The translations under genes and the position numbers were made by a program. Below are positions 22,410 through 33,152 of a DNA stretch of 64,000 bases, one piece after another (the stretch's first letter is position 1; each line of letters starts with the position of its first letter). The stretch is from Morinoia aosen (taxonomy: Eukaryota > Arthropoda > Malacostraca > Amphipoda > Talitridae), in NCBI GenBank assembly GCA_030386875.1, contig CM059576.1:65967581-66031580 (forward strand), written 5' to 3'. A model generated the notes under the pieces. That model ran no database searches and was not told the origin of the DNA. It was given only the letters and a program-made list of their open reading frames with translations.

Positions 22410-22845
22410 GTTCCATACGAGGAGTATTAATTGACAAACCATCCGAGGTGTACAAATAGATAAGCCATACGAGGCATAATAATCGACAAACTATACGAGG
22501 TGTGCTAATAGATAAACTATATCAGAGGTGTACAAATAGATAGACCATACGAGGCATATTAATAGACATAATATACGAGGCGTACTATAATAGACAAACC
22601 ATACGTCGTGTGCTAATAGTCTAACACAGTTCCATACGAGGAATACTAATTGACAAACCATACGAGGTGTACAAATAGATAAGCCATACGAGGCATAATA
22701 ATAGACAAACTATACGAGATGTACTATTAGACATTACTATCATAGGCATACAGATAGATAGACCATACGAGGCATATTAATAGAAAAAATATACGAGGCG
22801 TACTAATAGACAAACCATACGGGGCGTGCTAATAGCTTAACTCTG
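22410..22845 (+). repeat. 26-bp tandem array with 220-bp higher-order duplication
   Basis: Degenerate units of about 26 bp contain CCATACGAGG and TACTAATAGACA. The whole block from 22410 is repeated from 22630 with the same order of unit variants, giving a 220-bp higher-order period. See the separate comparison with the 26-bp satellite at 42499-43260. Confidence 0.85.
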
Positions 22846-22910
22846 TCAAGGGTAGTTGAATGAGAAATGAGAAATATTATCTCTTGGATATTTTATATTC
22901 CCAGAGATTC

Positions 22911-23048
22911 CGGTACAGCGCTTCTTGCCTTTTTCCTACTTCGATAATTTCAACTAAGAACTTGGGAGTTTCGAAGAATTCTTTAGTAGTTTTCGAATTA
23001 TTTATAAGATTATCGAAGTAGGAAAAATACAAAAAACGCTACACCGTA
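22911..23048. repeat. short inverted repeat (about 38-bp arms)
   Basis: The left arm ends TTTTTCCTACTTCGATAAT (to about 22949). The right arm starts with its complement at about 23008, and the homology extends outwards with mismatches. Loop about 58 bp. It may be a tiny MITE; no clear target duplication. Confidence 0.6.
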
Positions 23049-23147
23049 TTTGATTGAAACACCACCGTAAATGACAATCAAGTATCGAGAAAAAGATAGT
23101 CTCGAAATAATTTGTAAAGAACATCGCGCAACACAGCACGCACATCT

Positions 23148-23152
23148 AGAAA
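23148..23152. other. target-site duplication of the BEL element, left
   Basis: AGAAA directly before the 5' LTR; the same five bases (31110-31114) follow the 3' LTR. Five bp is usual for BEL/Pao integration. Confidence 0.85.
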
Positions 23153-24186
23153 TGTGAAGAACCTTTAAAGTTAAGGATTCAATTTGGAACCAACTTTATT
23201 TGCAATAAAGTATTTCTAGGTTTAAGTTGAATTCTGATGGATACATAAAAATGATTGCGTACCACTCCAGCACCATGGGTGACATTCATGTAGTTAGCCG
23301 ACATGTCGTTGCCTGAATACAACCTGCCTTAAACAGCAGAGGTTATTTTAACTCGTCTCGGAGCTGTCTGAGCAGTTCACTCCTGCTCTCCGAGCTGGCA
23401 CCACTGCATACGCACTCTGAGGTCTAACGTGACGTCATCCGTGACGCCTCCCCGCATCCAGCTGCTTTGCAAACTTCCGACTGTGCTTCCTGCGCCTTCT
23501 GTCGTGGGGGAGTTTCTGGCGACCCTTTCGTCATGTTCTGCACGGCTGGGGATGTGGTGATGGGCTGAGAGTGCCACCAGCTGCTGCGACGTCTACGCCT
23601 GCCTACCTCTGCTCCGCTCACTCGCTGAGGCTCACGGACTTGTGGAGGTTGGTGACTATTGTCGTTAACTATGTGAATGTCCATTCCGTGAGCTGGTTTT
23701 AGGTGTGCGCAATCCAGGCCTCGTATCTATTCCAATCTCTACCATAACCTGTAAGCCCTATAACTATGATTACGTAAAACTGCAACGGCTTCATAACTAC
23801 TTTAGAACTATAACTAAACTATAACTATAACTATAACTAAACTATAACTATAACGGTTACTATGACCATCTTATAACTACTGTCTGTAAGACGACGAACG
23901 ATAACTATAAGGAGTCATTATTATGCTCTGAACCTCAACGCAACTAATTTGCATTTCTTTATCCCCTTGCAGTTCCTTCGCGGCTTAATTGAGTGCAAGG
24001 TGTGACGGTCCGCTTCTTCAGCCAGTCACCCTGCTCGTGTGGAGCTTGAATCTTCCTGCTACGCACTTATTATACATTTCACTGTTTATCTATGTCTGAT
24101 CAACTTTGAATAAAAGTTGGAACTTTCAATATACGGATAAACGCTTCAACATTATTTTTTCCCCCCATAAATTTTTATTTTCTGTA
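23153..24186 (+). repeat. BEL/Pao 5' LTR
   Basis: 1034 bp beginning TGTGAAGAACC and ending TTTTCTGTA. By eye it is identical in sequence and length to the copy at 30076-31109. It contains a run of CTATAA-type repeats (about 23810-23860) and an AATAAA (about 24107-24112) that may serve as poly(A) signal. The right terminus is TA and not the usual CA. Confidence 0.93.
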
Positions 24187-24204
24187 TGGCGCCCAACGTG
24201 GGGC
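24187..24204 (+). promoter_or_regulatory. primer-binding site of the BEL element
   Basis: TGGCGCCCAACGTGGGGC directly abuts the 5' LTR. This is a common LTR-element primer-binding sequence complementary to a tRNA 3' end; the tRNA identity is not determined here. Confidence 0.8.
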
Positions 24205-24325
24205 CTGCGTTTGTGTTTCAGGAGTCAGAGGTCGTGGGCTGAAATACCGCGGCATTGCTGTGTTCCATTAACACTTTCTAATTTCTAATAACTTCTAATA
24301 ACTTCAACTATTGTTTTCAGCAGCA

Positions 24326-27300
24326 ATGGCGTCTGTAAAACCTAAAGAACCTCAGTTGCAGGCCGGAGGCGGAAGTGATCTCACCATCTTAACCAAAACT
24401 CGTAAGTACTTAAGACAACGTGTGACTAAACTACACAATTCTATTTCTGCTGTGGGGTCAGATTACTCTGAACAGCAAAGGGCCTTAAATATGGCGAAAG
24501 TAACCTCTCTACAGACGGAGCTAAAGGACCTCGACAAATCCATCTTTGAGTTGCTCATTCGCAGCGAAGCTGCAGACGATGTACTCGCCGCTGCCGCTGA
24601 TGAGCAGGAGTCCTACGAGGAGCAGTTGTTTGACTGCCTGGCCCTCCTGCAGCCTCAGCCCTTGGCGGTGGCTTCTGAGGCTACGACTAACTCTGCTTCA
24701 GCAACATCAGGTATGGTTCAGGCTAAGCAAAAATTAAGGCTGCCCGATATACCTCTTCCTAAGTTTAGCAACGCAAAGACCGAGTGTTTTGAAAAATTCA
24801 TAACTAATTTCGAAGCAATTTTTGATAAGCACGCTTTGTCTTCCTACGAAAAATTTGTTTACCTGTATAATCAGGTGTCTGGCGCTCCTAAAATCTTGCT
24901 AGATTCCCTCGATACGTCAGAACAAAAATACGAATCGGCTAAAGACTTGCTACAGAAGGCTTTTGCCTCAGAAATTGTGCAAAAATATAATGCCATCGAA
25001 AAACTAGCTGCCATGAAGCTGGCTATTTCTGACGATCCCATTGTTTACATTGGAGAAATGAAGGCAATTATTGCTTCGTTCCGTAAGCTGAAAATTGACG
25101 TCGATACGGTTTTAGCGTACTTTTTATGGAGTGCCCTAAATGATAAATTTCAGAGTAGTTTGATTCAAATCACGAATGTGAATCGCCCCTCATTGTCTCA
25201 AATAGAAGAGTACGTATTCGAAGCCAACGAACGCTACCAAAAGCAGCTTGAGATTTCCAGCCATTCAGGTAGGAAGGAAAAGGCTCACAAATTTGAGCCT
25301 ACCGCTGCATTGGCCATAAACGTAAACCGAAAAACTGAAACGTGTGGTTTGTGCCTGAGCGATGGTAGAAACCCTGAGCACCATCTGAGTAAATGTCCTA
25401 ACTACGATACTGCATTCAAAAAATTTGACAAATTAAAAGCCATTAACGCCTGCACAAAATGTTCTTTCCAGAACCACAGCACTGCGAACTGCAGGTTTAA
25501 ATTTTCGTCACGCTGTCGTGTTTGCAATGGCGAACATATGACCTACTTGTGTCGCAAGGCGAGACTTCCTCGAGAGGGCACTCGGCGGAGCACCACTTCA
25601 CCAGCGCAACCGGTAACGAGCGCCTTGACGCTGACACGGTATGTTTTCACAGGGTCTGTGGGCGCTGCTAATATTTTGCCTACTCTCACTGCTGGTATCG
25701 GAAACTCAAATATTAGGATATTGAAAGATGGCGGGAGTCAGAAAAATTTTATTACTAGCTCTCTTGCCGATGAACTGGATTTGCCAGTTCTGAAGGAAAA
25801 TGAAACTGTGAATATTCAGGGTTTTAATTCAAGTAAGAAGATTGAAACAAAAATTGTGAAAGTTCCTCTAATTTTGAAGCATAAAAAACTAGTTGTTGAG
25901 GCGATATGCGTTCCTAAAATAAATATTGCTTTACCGTACAGGGATCTGGAGCAGGTGGTTTTTGCATTTGAGAACGCTGGTTACGAGTTGGCAGACCGGT
26001 CCCTCGTAGATAGCGAAAATTACCCCTCTGAGATATCTCTCATATTAGGCGCAGAATCCGATCCGGACTTCAAAATGAGTTACATCAATTTTGGTGGGAC
26101 TAAGCAGCAGTCCTGCTTCATCGATTCCACTGTGGGAGTGATGTTAACGGGACATCTGCAACTCATGAAAGACAATATAAGGCGTCTCCCTCCTTCCCAA
26201 CCCGATGCTCGTCCAGTACGCGTGGCACCTGCGGTCTCTGTCCCCAGACGGGTGGTCGGCGCTGCTACCGTGTCAGACTGCGCGGACTCAGAGCTCGCGT
26301 CCGGTGAGATGGGGGAACCATACGAACCTGTCCTCCCTTCTCTTGATGGGGCACCTCCAGCAGATCTAGGTGAGCGTTGTGCTGATCTCTTGGGTATAGA
26401 CCGTCTAGAGGAGCCTGAGGAGACAGAATTAAATGATAAATTAGTAAATTATGTTCTGAGTAACACTAACAGAAATACAGATGGAAGGCTGGTAATGCCC
26501 ATCATGTGGAATCATAGAATTTCTCACAGACTTGCTAAAAACTATACCTTGTCGAGGCAAATTCTGCAGAGCAACTATAAAAAGCTTTCGCTTGATCCCG
26601 ATCGCCTAAGCATGTACGATAAAGTAATCAAAGATCAAGAGAACGATAATATCATTGAGAGAATCGATAACATTGAGTCATTCATGAACTCCCATCCCGA
26701 GTGTAGTTTTCTTCCCCACATGGGAGTTTTTCGCTTGGGTAATGACACAACAAAATGTCGCGTCGTGTTCCTGGCTAACCTCTGCGATAAGATAAATGGC
26801 GCGGTTAGTCACAACCAAGCCACTCTTCCAGGCCCTTGTCTAAATCCCAAGCCGGATGTTGCTCTCGCTTCCCTGAGATTTGATAAATACTTGCTAACTT
26901 TTGACTTGGAAAAAGCGTTTCTAAATATTCAACTGAGGGAAGTAGATCAAAGTAGATTCTGTTTTTTGTGGTACAGGAACGTACTAAAAGGAGACCTGAC
27001 TGTTGTCGCATACAAATGTCTTAGGCTTTTGTTTGGCATAAGGCCTAGTCCAACTACCTTAATGTTAGCATTATACAAGTTGCTAATATCCGATGATCCC
27101 CAAAATGATCCTGTTCAGTCTAAATTGCGGAAGATAGTGTATAGCTTAATGTACATGGATAATGGTGGATACTCGACTAACAGCCCCATTGAACTTTATC
27201 AGGCTTATAGCTTATTACCTTGCTTATTTGAAGACTACAAATTCCCATTGCAGAAGTTTTATACCAATGACCAATCTCTGCAGAACAGCATGGATAAAGA

Positions 27301-29983
27301 TTTTCATACAGATTCTTCTAAGCAAGTTAAGTTGTTGGGCATGACCTGGGATAAAGAGAATGACACTCTAGAGCCCTGTGCGCTTAAACTCGACGTAAAG
27401 GCAGATACGAAGCGGAAAATTCTCTCCTCTATTCATGAAATCTATGACGTGTTCAATATCTTTTGTCCCATCCTCAACAGGGCTAAGGTGTTCCTCCATA
27501 AATTGCAGTCTGATCAATCTATGAAGTGGGATGTAAGGCTACCGAAAGAACTATTAAGAGAATGGAGACTGATCGCAAAACAAGTAAATTCTTCAAAATG
27601 CCCTCCGATTCCTAGATCACTAGGAAGCAGAGACGGACGGTACTCTCTACTTGCTTTCACTGACGCCTCAAAGATGTTGTACGGCTATGTCATTTACATG
27701 AGAGACAATGAATCAAATACTCTCAGCCTACTCTCTAGTAAATCTAAAGTGGTCAGTAAAAAATTGAAAACTAAAACAATTCCAGTTCTCGAACTTGCCG
27801 CAATACACTTGGGTGTTGCAGCTTTGCTAGACTGGTACCGTAACTTTTGTGGCACTAAAAACGTGGTCCCTCTGAACATAGAGTCTCTATTGCTGTACAC
27901 CGATAGCATGGTTGCCCTTCATTGGATCCAGTCATATGCAGTAGATTTTGATAAAATGCAGAAGCGAAACGTTTTTACTCTGAATAAGCTTAATGCCATA
28001 GAAACATTGTGTGGACAAAAACAAGTGAAATTTTGTTTCACGGCAGGTAGAGGAAACCCCGCTGACTTAGTTAGCCGTTGCTCTAGCGTAAAACAACTAA
28101 AAAACTCTCAGTATTTCACTGGACCTACCTTTCTTCAGGAGGATGCAGTTTCTTCCGCTGACTGCGATCTCTCGGTGGTGTTGCCCAGCCTCGGCGTGCG
28201 TCCTTCCGCCGCCGCGGGAGAAATCCTTAGCGGTGAGGTTACCTGTGGGGTGGCATTAGACAGGAGTGTCAGCAAGGAGGTGGAAAGTGGCTCGGGAGAG
28301 GTTCCTGAAAGAAAAGGACATTTGATTCCCCTGAACAAATATTCATCTCTTTCTAAACTTGTAAATGTTCACAAGTACGTACTAATGTTTGTAAAAAGAT
28401 TAAAATCAAACTCTGAGGCGTCTGACGATCGGAAACCTAATTATTATGCTGCGGCACTCAGAAACATTTTGCTCACGGAGCAGACAGACGCTTTTCAGCA
28501 GATTTTCACCTATTTTAACTGTCGGGATAAAACTATTAATAAATTACCGCCTCTAATCAAACGTTTGAATGTGATAGTGTCTTCGGATGGTCTATTACGA
28601 GTCAAATCTAAGTTCATGAAGGAGAAGTCTAGCTCCTATCCGATACTATTACCTAACGGTAGCTTGCTAACCCGACTGATCATCGAAGATGCCCATATTA
28701 AGACAGGCCATGCCGGTATTTATTCAGTGTTACATGAATTGCGGAGAAACTATTTTTTTCTTCACCCTTACTCAGAAGTGCGCAAAGTGCTTAGGCAATG
28801 TGTAACTTGTCGCAGAGTAAATCAAAGACCCGTGATCTTGAGCCAGAACGTCTATCGTGATTTTAGGATTTCTCCTCCTGCGAAGCCGTTCAGGTCGATA
28901 TTTCTGGACTACATGGGTCCTTGGACCATGACTATCAACGACAAAAAACAAAAAGTGTGGATCTTGGTATTGACCTGCCTCTGGAGTAGAGCGGTTAATA
29001 TGAAGCTTTGCTTGAGCGCGGATGCAAGAGACTTTCTTAGAGCGTTACAGCTTCACGTTTATGACTATGGAATATTTAAAAATTGTGTGGCCGATCTGGG
29101 AAGCCAGATATCGGCCGGGTTCAACACTTTGAGATCATTTCTGGACGATCATGAGACCCGCAGCTACTTAGAGAAATTTGATATCAAAGAACTCTCAATG
29201 TCTCAATATTGCAAAGGGAACAGTGCATTGGGGTCTCTTGTTGAATGCTGTGTGAAGGCTTGTAAACGGCTAATTTGGAAGTCAATTGGGAAAAGGATCT
29301 TGCCAATATTTGACTTTCAGTTTCTGATAGCTAAAGCAATACATTTAATAAACAGACGGCCAATCACGTTCAAGGAATCCCTGCGAACAAATCATATTGA
29401 ACCAGTAGTTCCTATTACACCAGAGATGTTGATTTACGGTCAGGAGCTGCCGTCCGTAAATTTGATTCCTAGCCTTCAACCGGTACAGCTAGAAGATGCT
29501 GATTACCAACCTAACTCCGGAAGGGAAATCAGAGAGCATTACTCTAAATTGGTAGCTAGTAACAACAAATTGAATGAAGTTTATCATTCTGAGTTCTTGG
29601 CTACATTGATACACCAAGCTACCAACCAGAAGGAACGTTATAAGCCTGTTAAGCATGTACCATTAAAGGTTGGAGACGTCGTCCTACTAGTGGACAAGTT
29701 CCTTAAACAATCGTCTTACCCGTTAGGTGTCGTCGTCAAAACGGTGGCCAATTCCATGGGTGAAGTGACGGCGGCCTTCGTTCGTAAGAGTTCCGGCGAG
29801 GAGGTATACCGTCACGCTACTTCTCTCATTCTTCTGATTCCAGGAGAAGCTGGCGTCCGGGCTGCGCAAACTTTGCCGGATGACGTGCGCTCCAACTCCG
29901 AAGAAAGACGTCGTGGTAGACGTGGAGCTGCGGTCTTGGCGGAGCAAAAAATACGCTCTTTAATGATGAGCGATTGTATATAG
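24326..29983 (+). CDS. BEL/Pao gag-pol polyprotein
   Basis: 1885 codons from the ATG at 24326 (context CAGCAATGG; an upstream TTG is not credible). Gag has a DUF1759-like region at about residues 138-310, then cysteine/histidine clusters at about 340-412 (CGLCLSD, CTKCSFQNHSTANC, CRVCNGEHMTYLC). The protease box near 467 reads DGGS, not DSGS. Reverse transcriptase: first Asp in TFDLEKAFLN (near 858) and the active-site box at 27152-27163 reading YMDN, not YxDD. RNase H: FTDAS near 1110, then LELAAI and YTDSM. Integrase: HHCC at about 1455-1497, catalytic residues in FLDYMGP, VADLGSQ and LVECC. A DUF5641-type C-terminal domain lies at about 1771-1845. Single-frame gag-pol is normal for BEL/Pao. 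No stop or frameshift is seen. Confidence 0.93.
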   Translation: MASVKPKEPQLQAGGGSDLTILTKTRKYLRQRVTKLHNSISAVGSDYSEQQRALNMAKVTSLQTELKDLDKSIFELLIRSEAADDVLAAAADEQESYEEQLFDCLALLQPQPLAVASEATTNSASATSGMVQAKQKLRLPDIPLPKFSNAKTECFEKFITNFEAIFDKHALSSYEKFVYLYNQVSGAPKILLDSLDTSEQKYESAKDLLQKAFASEIVQKYNAIEKLAAMKLAISDDPIVYIGEMKAIIASFRKLKIDVDTVLAYFLWSALNDKFQSSLIQITNVNRPSLSQIEEYVFEANERYQKQLEISSHSGRKEKAHKFEPTAALAINVNRKTETCGLCLSDGRNPEHHLSKCPNYDTAFKKFDKLKAINACTKCSFQNHSTANCRFKFSSRCRVCNGEHMTYLCRKARLPREGTRRSTTSPAQPVTSALTLTRYVFTGSVGAANILPTLTAGIGNSNIRILKDGGSQKNFITSSLADELDLPVLKENETVNIQGFNSSKKIETKIVKVPLILKHKKLVVEAICVPKINIALPYRDLEQVVFAFENAGYELADRSLVDSENYPSEISLILGAESDPDFKMSYINFGGTKQQSCFIDSTVGVMLTGHLQLMKDNIRRLPPSQPDARPVRVAPAVSVPRRVVGAATVSDCADSELASGEMGEPYEPVLPSLDGAPPADLGERCADLLGIDRLEEPEETELNDKLVNYVLSNTNRNTDGRLVMPIMWNHRISHRLAKNYTLSRQILQSNYKKLSLDPDRLSMYDKVIKDQENDNIIERIDNIESFMNSHPECSFLPHMGVFRLGNDTTKCRVVFLANLCDKINGAVSHNQATLPGPCLNPKPDVALASLRFDKYLLTFDLEKAFLNIQLREVDQSRFCFLWYRNVLKGDLTVVAYKCLRLLFGIRPSPTTLMLALYKLLISDDPQNDPVQSKLRKIVYSLMYMDNGGYSTNSPIELYQAYSLLPCLFEDYKFPLQKFYTNDQSLQNSMDKDFHTDSSKQVKLLGMTWDKENDTLEPCALKLDVKADTKRKILSSIHEIYDVFNIFCPILNRAKVFLHKLQSDQSMKWDVRLPKELLREWRLIAKQVNSSKCPPIPRSLGSRDGRYSLLAFTDASKMLYGYVIYMRDNESNTLSLLSSKSKVVSKKLKTKTIPVLELAAIHLGVAALLDWYRNFCGTKNVVPLNIESLLLYTDSMVALHWIQSYAVDFDKMQKRNVFTLNKLNAIETLCGQKQVKFCFTAGRGNPADLVSRCSSVKQLKNSQYFTGPTFLQEDAVSSADCDLSVVLPSLGVRPSAAAGEILSGEVTCGVALDRSVSKEVESGSGEVPERKGHLIPLNKYSSLSKLVNVHKYVLMFVKRLKSNSEASDDRKPNYYAAALRNILLTEQTDAFQQIFTYFNCRDKTINKLPPLIKRLNVIVSSDGLLRVKSKFMKEKSSSYPILLPNGSLLTRLIIEDAHIKTGHAGIYSVLHELRRNYFFLHPYSEVRKVLRQCVTCRRVNQRPVILSQNVYRDFRISPPAKPFRSIFLDYMGPWTMTINDKKQKVWILVLTCLWSRAVNMKLCLSADARDFLRALQLHVYDYGIFKNCVADLGSQISAGFNTLRSFLDDHETRSYLEKFDIKELSMSQYCKGNSALGSLVECCVKACKRLIWKSIGKRILPIFDFQFLIAKAIHLINRRPITFKESLRTNHIEPVVPITPEMLIYGQELPSVNLIPSLQPVQLEDADYQPNSGREIREHYSKLVASNNKLNEVYHSEFLATLIHQATNQKERYKPVKHVPLKVGDVVLLVDKFLKQSSYPLGVVVKTVANSMGEVTAAFVRKSSGEEVYRHATSLILLIPGEAGVRAAQTLPDDVRSNSEERRRGRRGAAVLAEQKIRSLMMSDCI

Positions 29984-30063
29984 ATGTATAACCTTGTTCT
30001 GTTTTTTAATTACTAATTTCTTGAATCTTCATCTTCACCTTCACTTTCACTGCAGGTGAATTC

Positions 30064-30075
30064 TCGGGGGGGGAG
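30064..30075 (+). promoter_or_regulatory. polypurine tract of the BEL element
   Basis: A run of G's ending GGGGAG directly precedes the 3' LTR at 30076, the position of the plus-strand primer. Confidence 0.8.
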
Positions 30076-31109
30076 TGTGAAGAACCTTTAAAGTTAAGGA
30101 TTCAATTTGGAACCAACTTTATTTGCAATAAAGTATTTCTAGGTTTAAGTTGAATTCTGATGGATACATAAAAATGATTGCGTACCACTCCAGCACCATG
30201 GGTGACATTCATGTAGTTAGCCGACATGTCGTTGCCTGAATACAACCTGCCTTAAACAGCAGAGGTTATTTTAACTCGTCTCGGAGCTGTCTGAGCAGTT
30301 CACTCCTGCTCTCCGAGCTGGCACCACTGCATACGCACTCTGAGGTCTAACGTGACGTCATCCGTGACGCCTCCCCGCATCCAGCTGCTTTGCAAACTTC
30401 CGACTGTGCTTCCTGCGCCTTCTGTCGTGGGGGAGTTTCTGGCGACCCTTTCGTCATGTTCTGCACGGCTGGGGATGTGGTGATGGGCTGAGAGTGCCAC
30501 CAGCTGCTGCGACGTCTACGCCTGCCTACCTCTGCTCCGCTCACTCGCTGAGGCTCACGGACTTGTGGAGGTTGGTGACTATTGTCGTTAACTATGTGAA
30601 TGTCCATTCCGTGAGCTGGTTTTAGGTGTGCGCAATCCAGGCCTCGTATCTATTCCAATCTCTACCATAACCTGTAAGCCCTATAACTATGATTACGTAA
30701 AACTGCAACGGCTTCATAACTACTTTAGAACTATAACTAAACTATAACTATAACTATAACTAAACTATAACTATAACGGTTACTATGACCATCTTATAAC
30801 TACTGTCTGTAAGACGACGAACGATAACTATAAGGAGTCATTATTATGCTCTGAACCTCAACGCAACTAATTTGCATTTCTTTATCCCCTTGCAGTTCCT
30901 TCGCGGCTTAATTGAGTGCAAGGTGTGACGGTCCGCTTCTTCAGCCAGTCACCCTGCTCGTGTGGAGCTTGAATCTTCCTGCTACGCACTTATTATACAT
31001 TTCACTGTTTATCTATGTCTGATCAACTTTGAATAAAAGTTGGAACTTTCAATATACGGATAAACGCTTCAACATTATTTTTTCCCCCCATAAATTTTTA
31101 TTTTCTGTA
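30076..31109 (+). repeat. BEL/Pao 3' LTR
   Basis: 1034 bp, matching the 5' LTR base for base as far as can be compared by eye, including the CTATAA-type simple repeats. Followed by the AGAAA duplication (31110-31114). The short frames inside it are the same in both LTRs and are not genes. Confidence 0.93.
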
Positions 31110-33115
31110 AGAAATGCGTAAACAAACTTACACTCAAAAATGAAATGCATGGCTTGTTCGGCATACAAATATAAAGATAATTTTTGCACGAGTGCTTTAT
31201 TTCCTTTGTCTGTTTATACTTTTTTATTTCTTCTGTTCACAGAAATGCCCTTCGGGGTCGTGATAGATCGATTTATAAATCATTAAGCAAGCGCAATCTA
31301 TTTGTTTATTTCTGAAATTTGGTGCAGTGTTAACTGATCGCAGAGCTTTAGGTAAAATGTTTTTGTCTTGAGGTTTTGCTTTTTATGCAAAAAGTAGAAA
31401 TAGAAACCGATATATGTACATGTGCGCATATTTGTGTGCGAAACGTGTGCATGTTTACACTGATACATAGACATTTATGTTTGCGTGCGCACACATACAT
31501 ACTCACGCACACACCAACACACATATTCATATATATATGTATTGAAAATGAATATAAGAAAAATGCTAATAGACATGAAAAATAATCTTGCTCTTTCAAT
31601 ATTTAAAATGACAGCCCAAGCTCTGATGAATCGTAAGAAATAACCTGAGGAAAGATAAGGAATAGAAAAAGGACTTCGAAAAACGTATAAATGGAATGGT
31701 TTTTTAATTTCCTAAAGGAAATTTTAAGAAAACTCAAGTTACCGCCGAGGAACAACAACAAAAAAAAAACGTATATCTTCAACATATCACATCATATATC
31801 ATATCTTCTCGATATTCTCTGCAACATCATGCGGACATGGGTACATGGGATAAAATGGAGATACAGTGTAGGCCAGTTACCACTCATGATTGACAAATAT
31901 CTACAAAATTTTGGCAGAAATGCGCAAACAAACATATACTCAACATCAAAATTCATAGCTTGTACAACGTACGGACAGAAAGATAATTTTACCGCGATTC
32001 ATACGCTCAAATTACGATTAATTTCATTAATTGTATTTGTCATTAATCCGATTCACAGAGACGTCCTCTGGGGAAGTGGGAGATCTATTTTTGAATCATT
32101 TCGCTAGTGCAATAAAATTTATTAACCGGATGGTTTTTGTGTAAAGAAATGAAATAGAAACATGTATATCTATTTGTGTAGATATATATATACCTACATA
32201 CGTACACACACATATTAATATATGTACTTATTGAGAATGAAATATAAGAAAAAATACATATATAAAATAAGAGGATAGAAACAACCTACCATCTATTACA
32301 CCGATAATGACAGTTGAGCTCATTGTAATCCTAAGAAATTATTCGGAAAAAAAATAATAACAAAAAATAAAAAATAACTAAAAGGAAAAGAAGACTTCGA
32401 AAAACGTAAAATGAACTGGTTTTTAGTTTCTTCATAGAAATTTTCAAGAAAACTCAGGTTACAGTCAAGAAACAACACAACTCTTCAGCATTATACGGAC
32501 ATGTGTACATGGGATAAAATGGAGTAACATTGTAGCCGGATATCACATCTGAGTGGAGAATATTTACAAAATTTGGCACATATAGGTAGATTAAGAAATG
32601 GTCCAAAGTGATAATTTTGATTACAGAAATTAACAGTTTTTTTCGATTTTAAAGTTTAGTGCTGGTGTGCACTGAACGCACGGAAAAATATTAAAAGACT
32701 AAATGAAAATGCTTAAATTAACCCCTCCCCCCAGATCAGCCGAAATCGATTGAAAACATCTTCGAGAATGATTTTGAAATAACGAGACAACGTTAGCCAA
32801 AATTTAATTCATTATAAACTTTGCACAACCCTCACATCTATAAACCTGTATATTGGTGTACACACAAAATGTATTTCAGAGTATGTTTTCCATACGGATG
32901 TTAAATATTAATACAGAAAAGAAAAAATAACAAAATAAAAATGAGGAAATACCCCAAATTATGGAAAAAACGTTCATTCTGCTGTATTGAACTCACGGCT
33001 GGGGTGCTCATTGTTGTCGACAGAAATAGTTAAGATGAATGCACGAATGGCTTAGCAAACGTAAAATGAAATAGTTTCTAATTTTCTAACAGAAATTTCA
33101 GGAAAATTAAAATTT
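31110..33115 (+). repeat. diverged tandem repeat, unit about 0.8 kb
   Basis: AGAAATGCG followed by AAACAAAC occurs at 31110 and again at 31916 (period 806). Matching landmarks recur in the same order: a GACTTCGAAAAACGTA stretch near 31673, 32394 and more weakly 33055; GTACATGGGATAAAATGGAG near 31840 and 32506; and a CA/TA microsatellite near 31490 and 32200. About 2.5 units, AT-rich, with no coding potential. The BEL element sits at a unit boundary. Confidence 0.65.
31430..31545. repeat. CA/TA microsatellite
   Basis: Imperfect GTGCG/CACACA and ATATAT repeats within the 0.8-kb unit; a similar run occurs near 32170-32225. Confidence 0.6.
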
Positions 33116-33152
33116 CTGGTAGATGGGAAATTCACACCGAAATGCTGCAGGT

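Larger units (their letters stand above)
23153..31109 (+). mobile_element. complete BEL/Pao LTR retrotransposon
   Basis: 7957 bp from LTR to LTR, flanked by AGAAA duplications. It contains a primer-binding site, one uninterrupted gag-pol frame and a G-rich polypurine tract. LTRs with no visible differences indicate a very recent insertion. The right flank starts a ~0.8-kb repeat unit whose other copy (31916 onward) carries a single AGAAATGCG, consistent with the target site. Confidence 0.93.

Noticed and set aside
23377-30607. Duplicate short minus-strand frames at 23377-23684 and 30300-30607
   Set aside because: They lie within the two BEL LTRs and are identical because the LTRs are.
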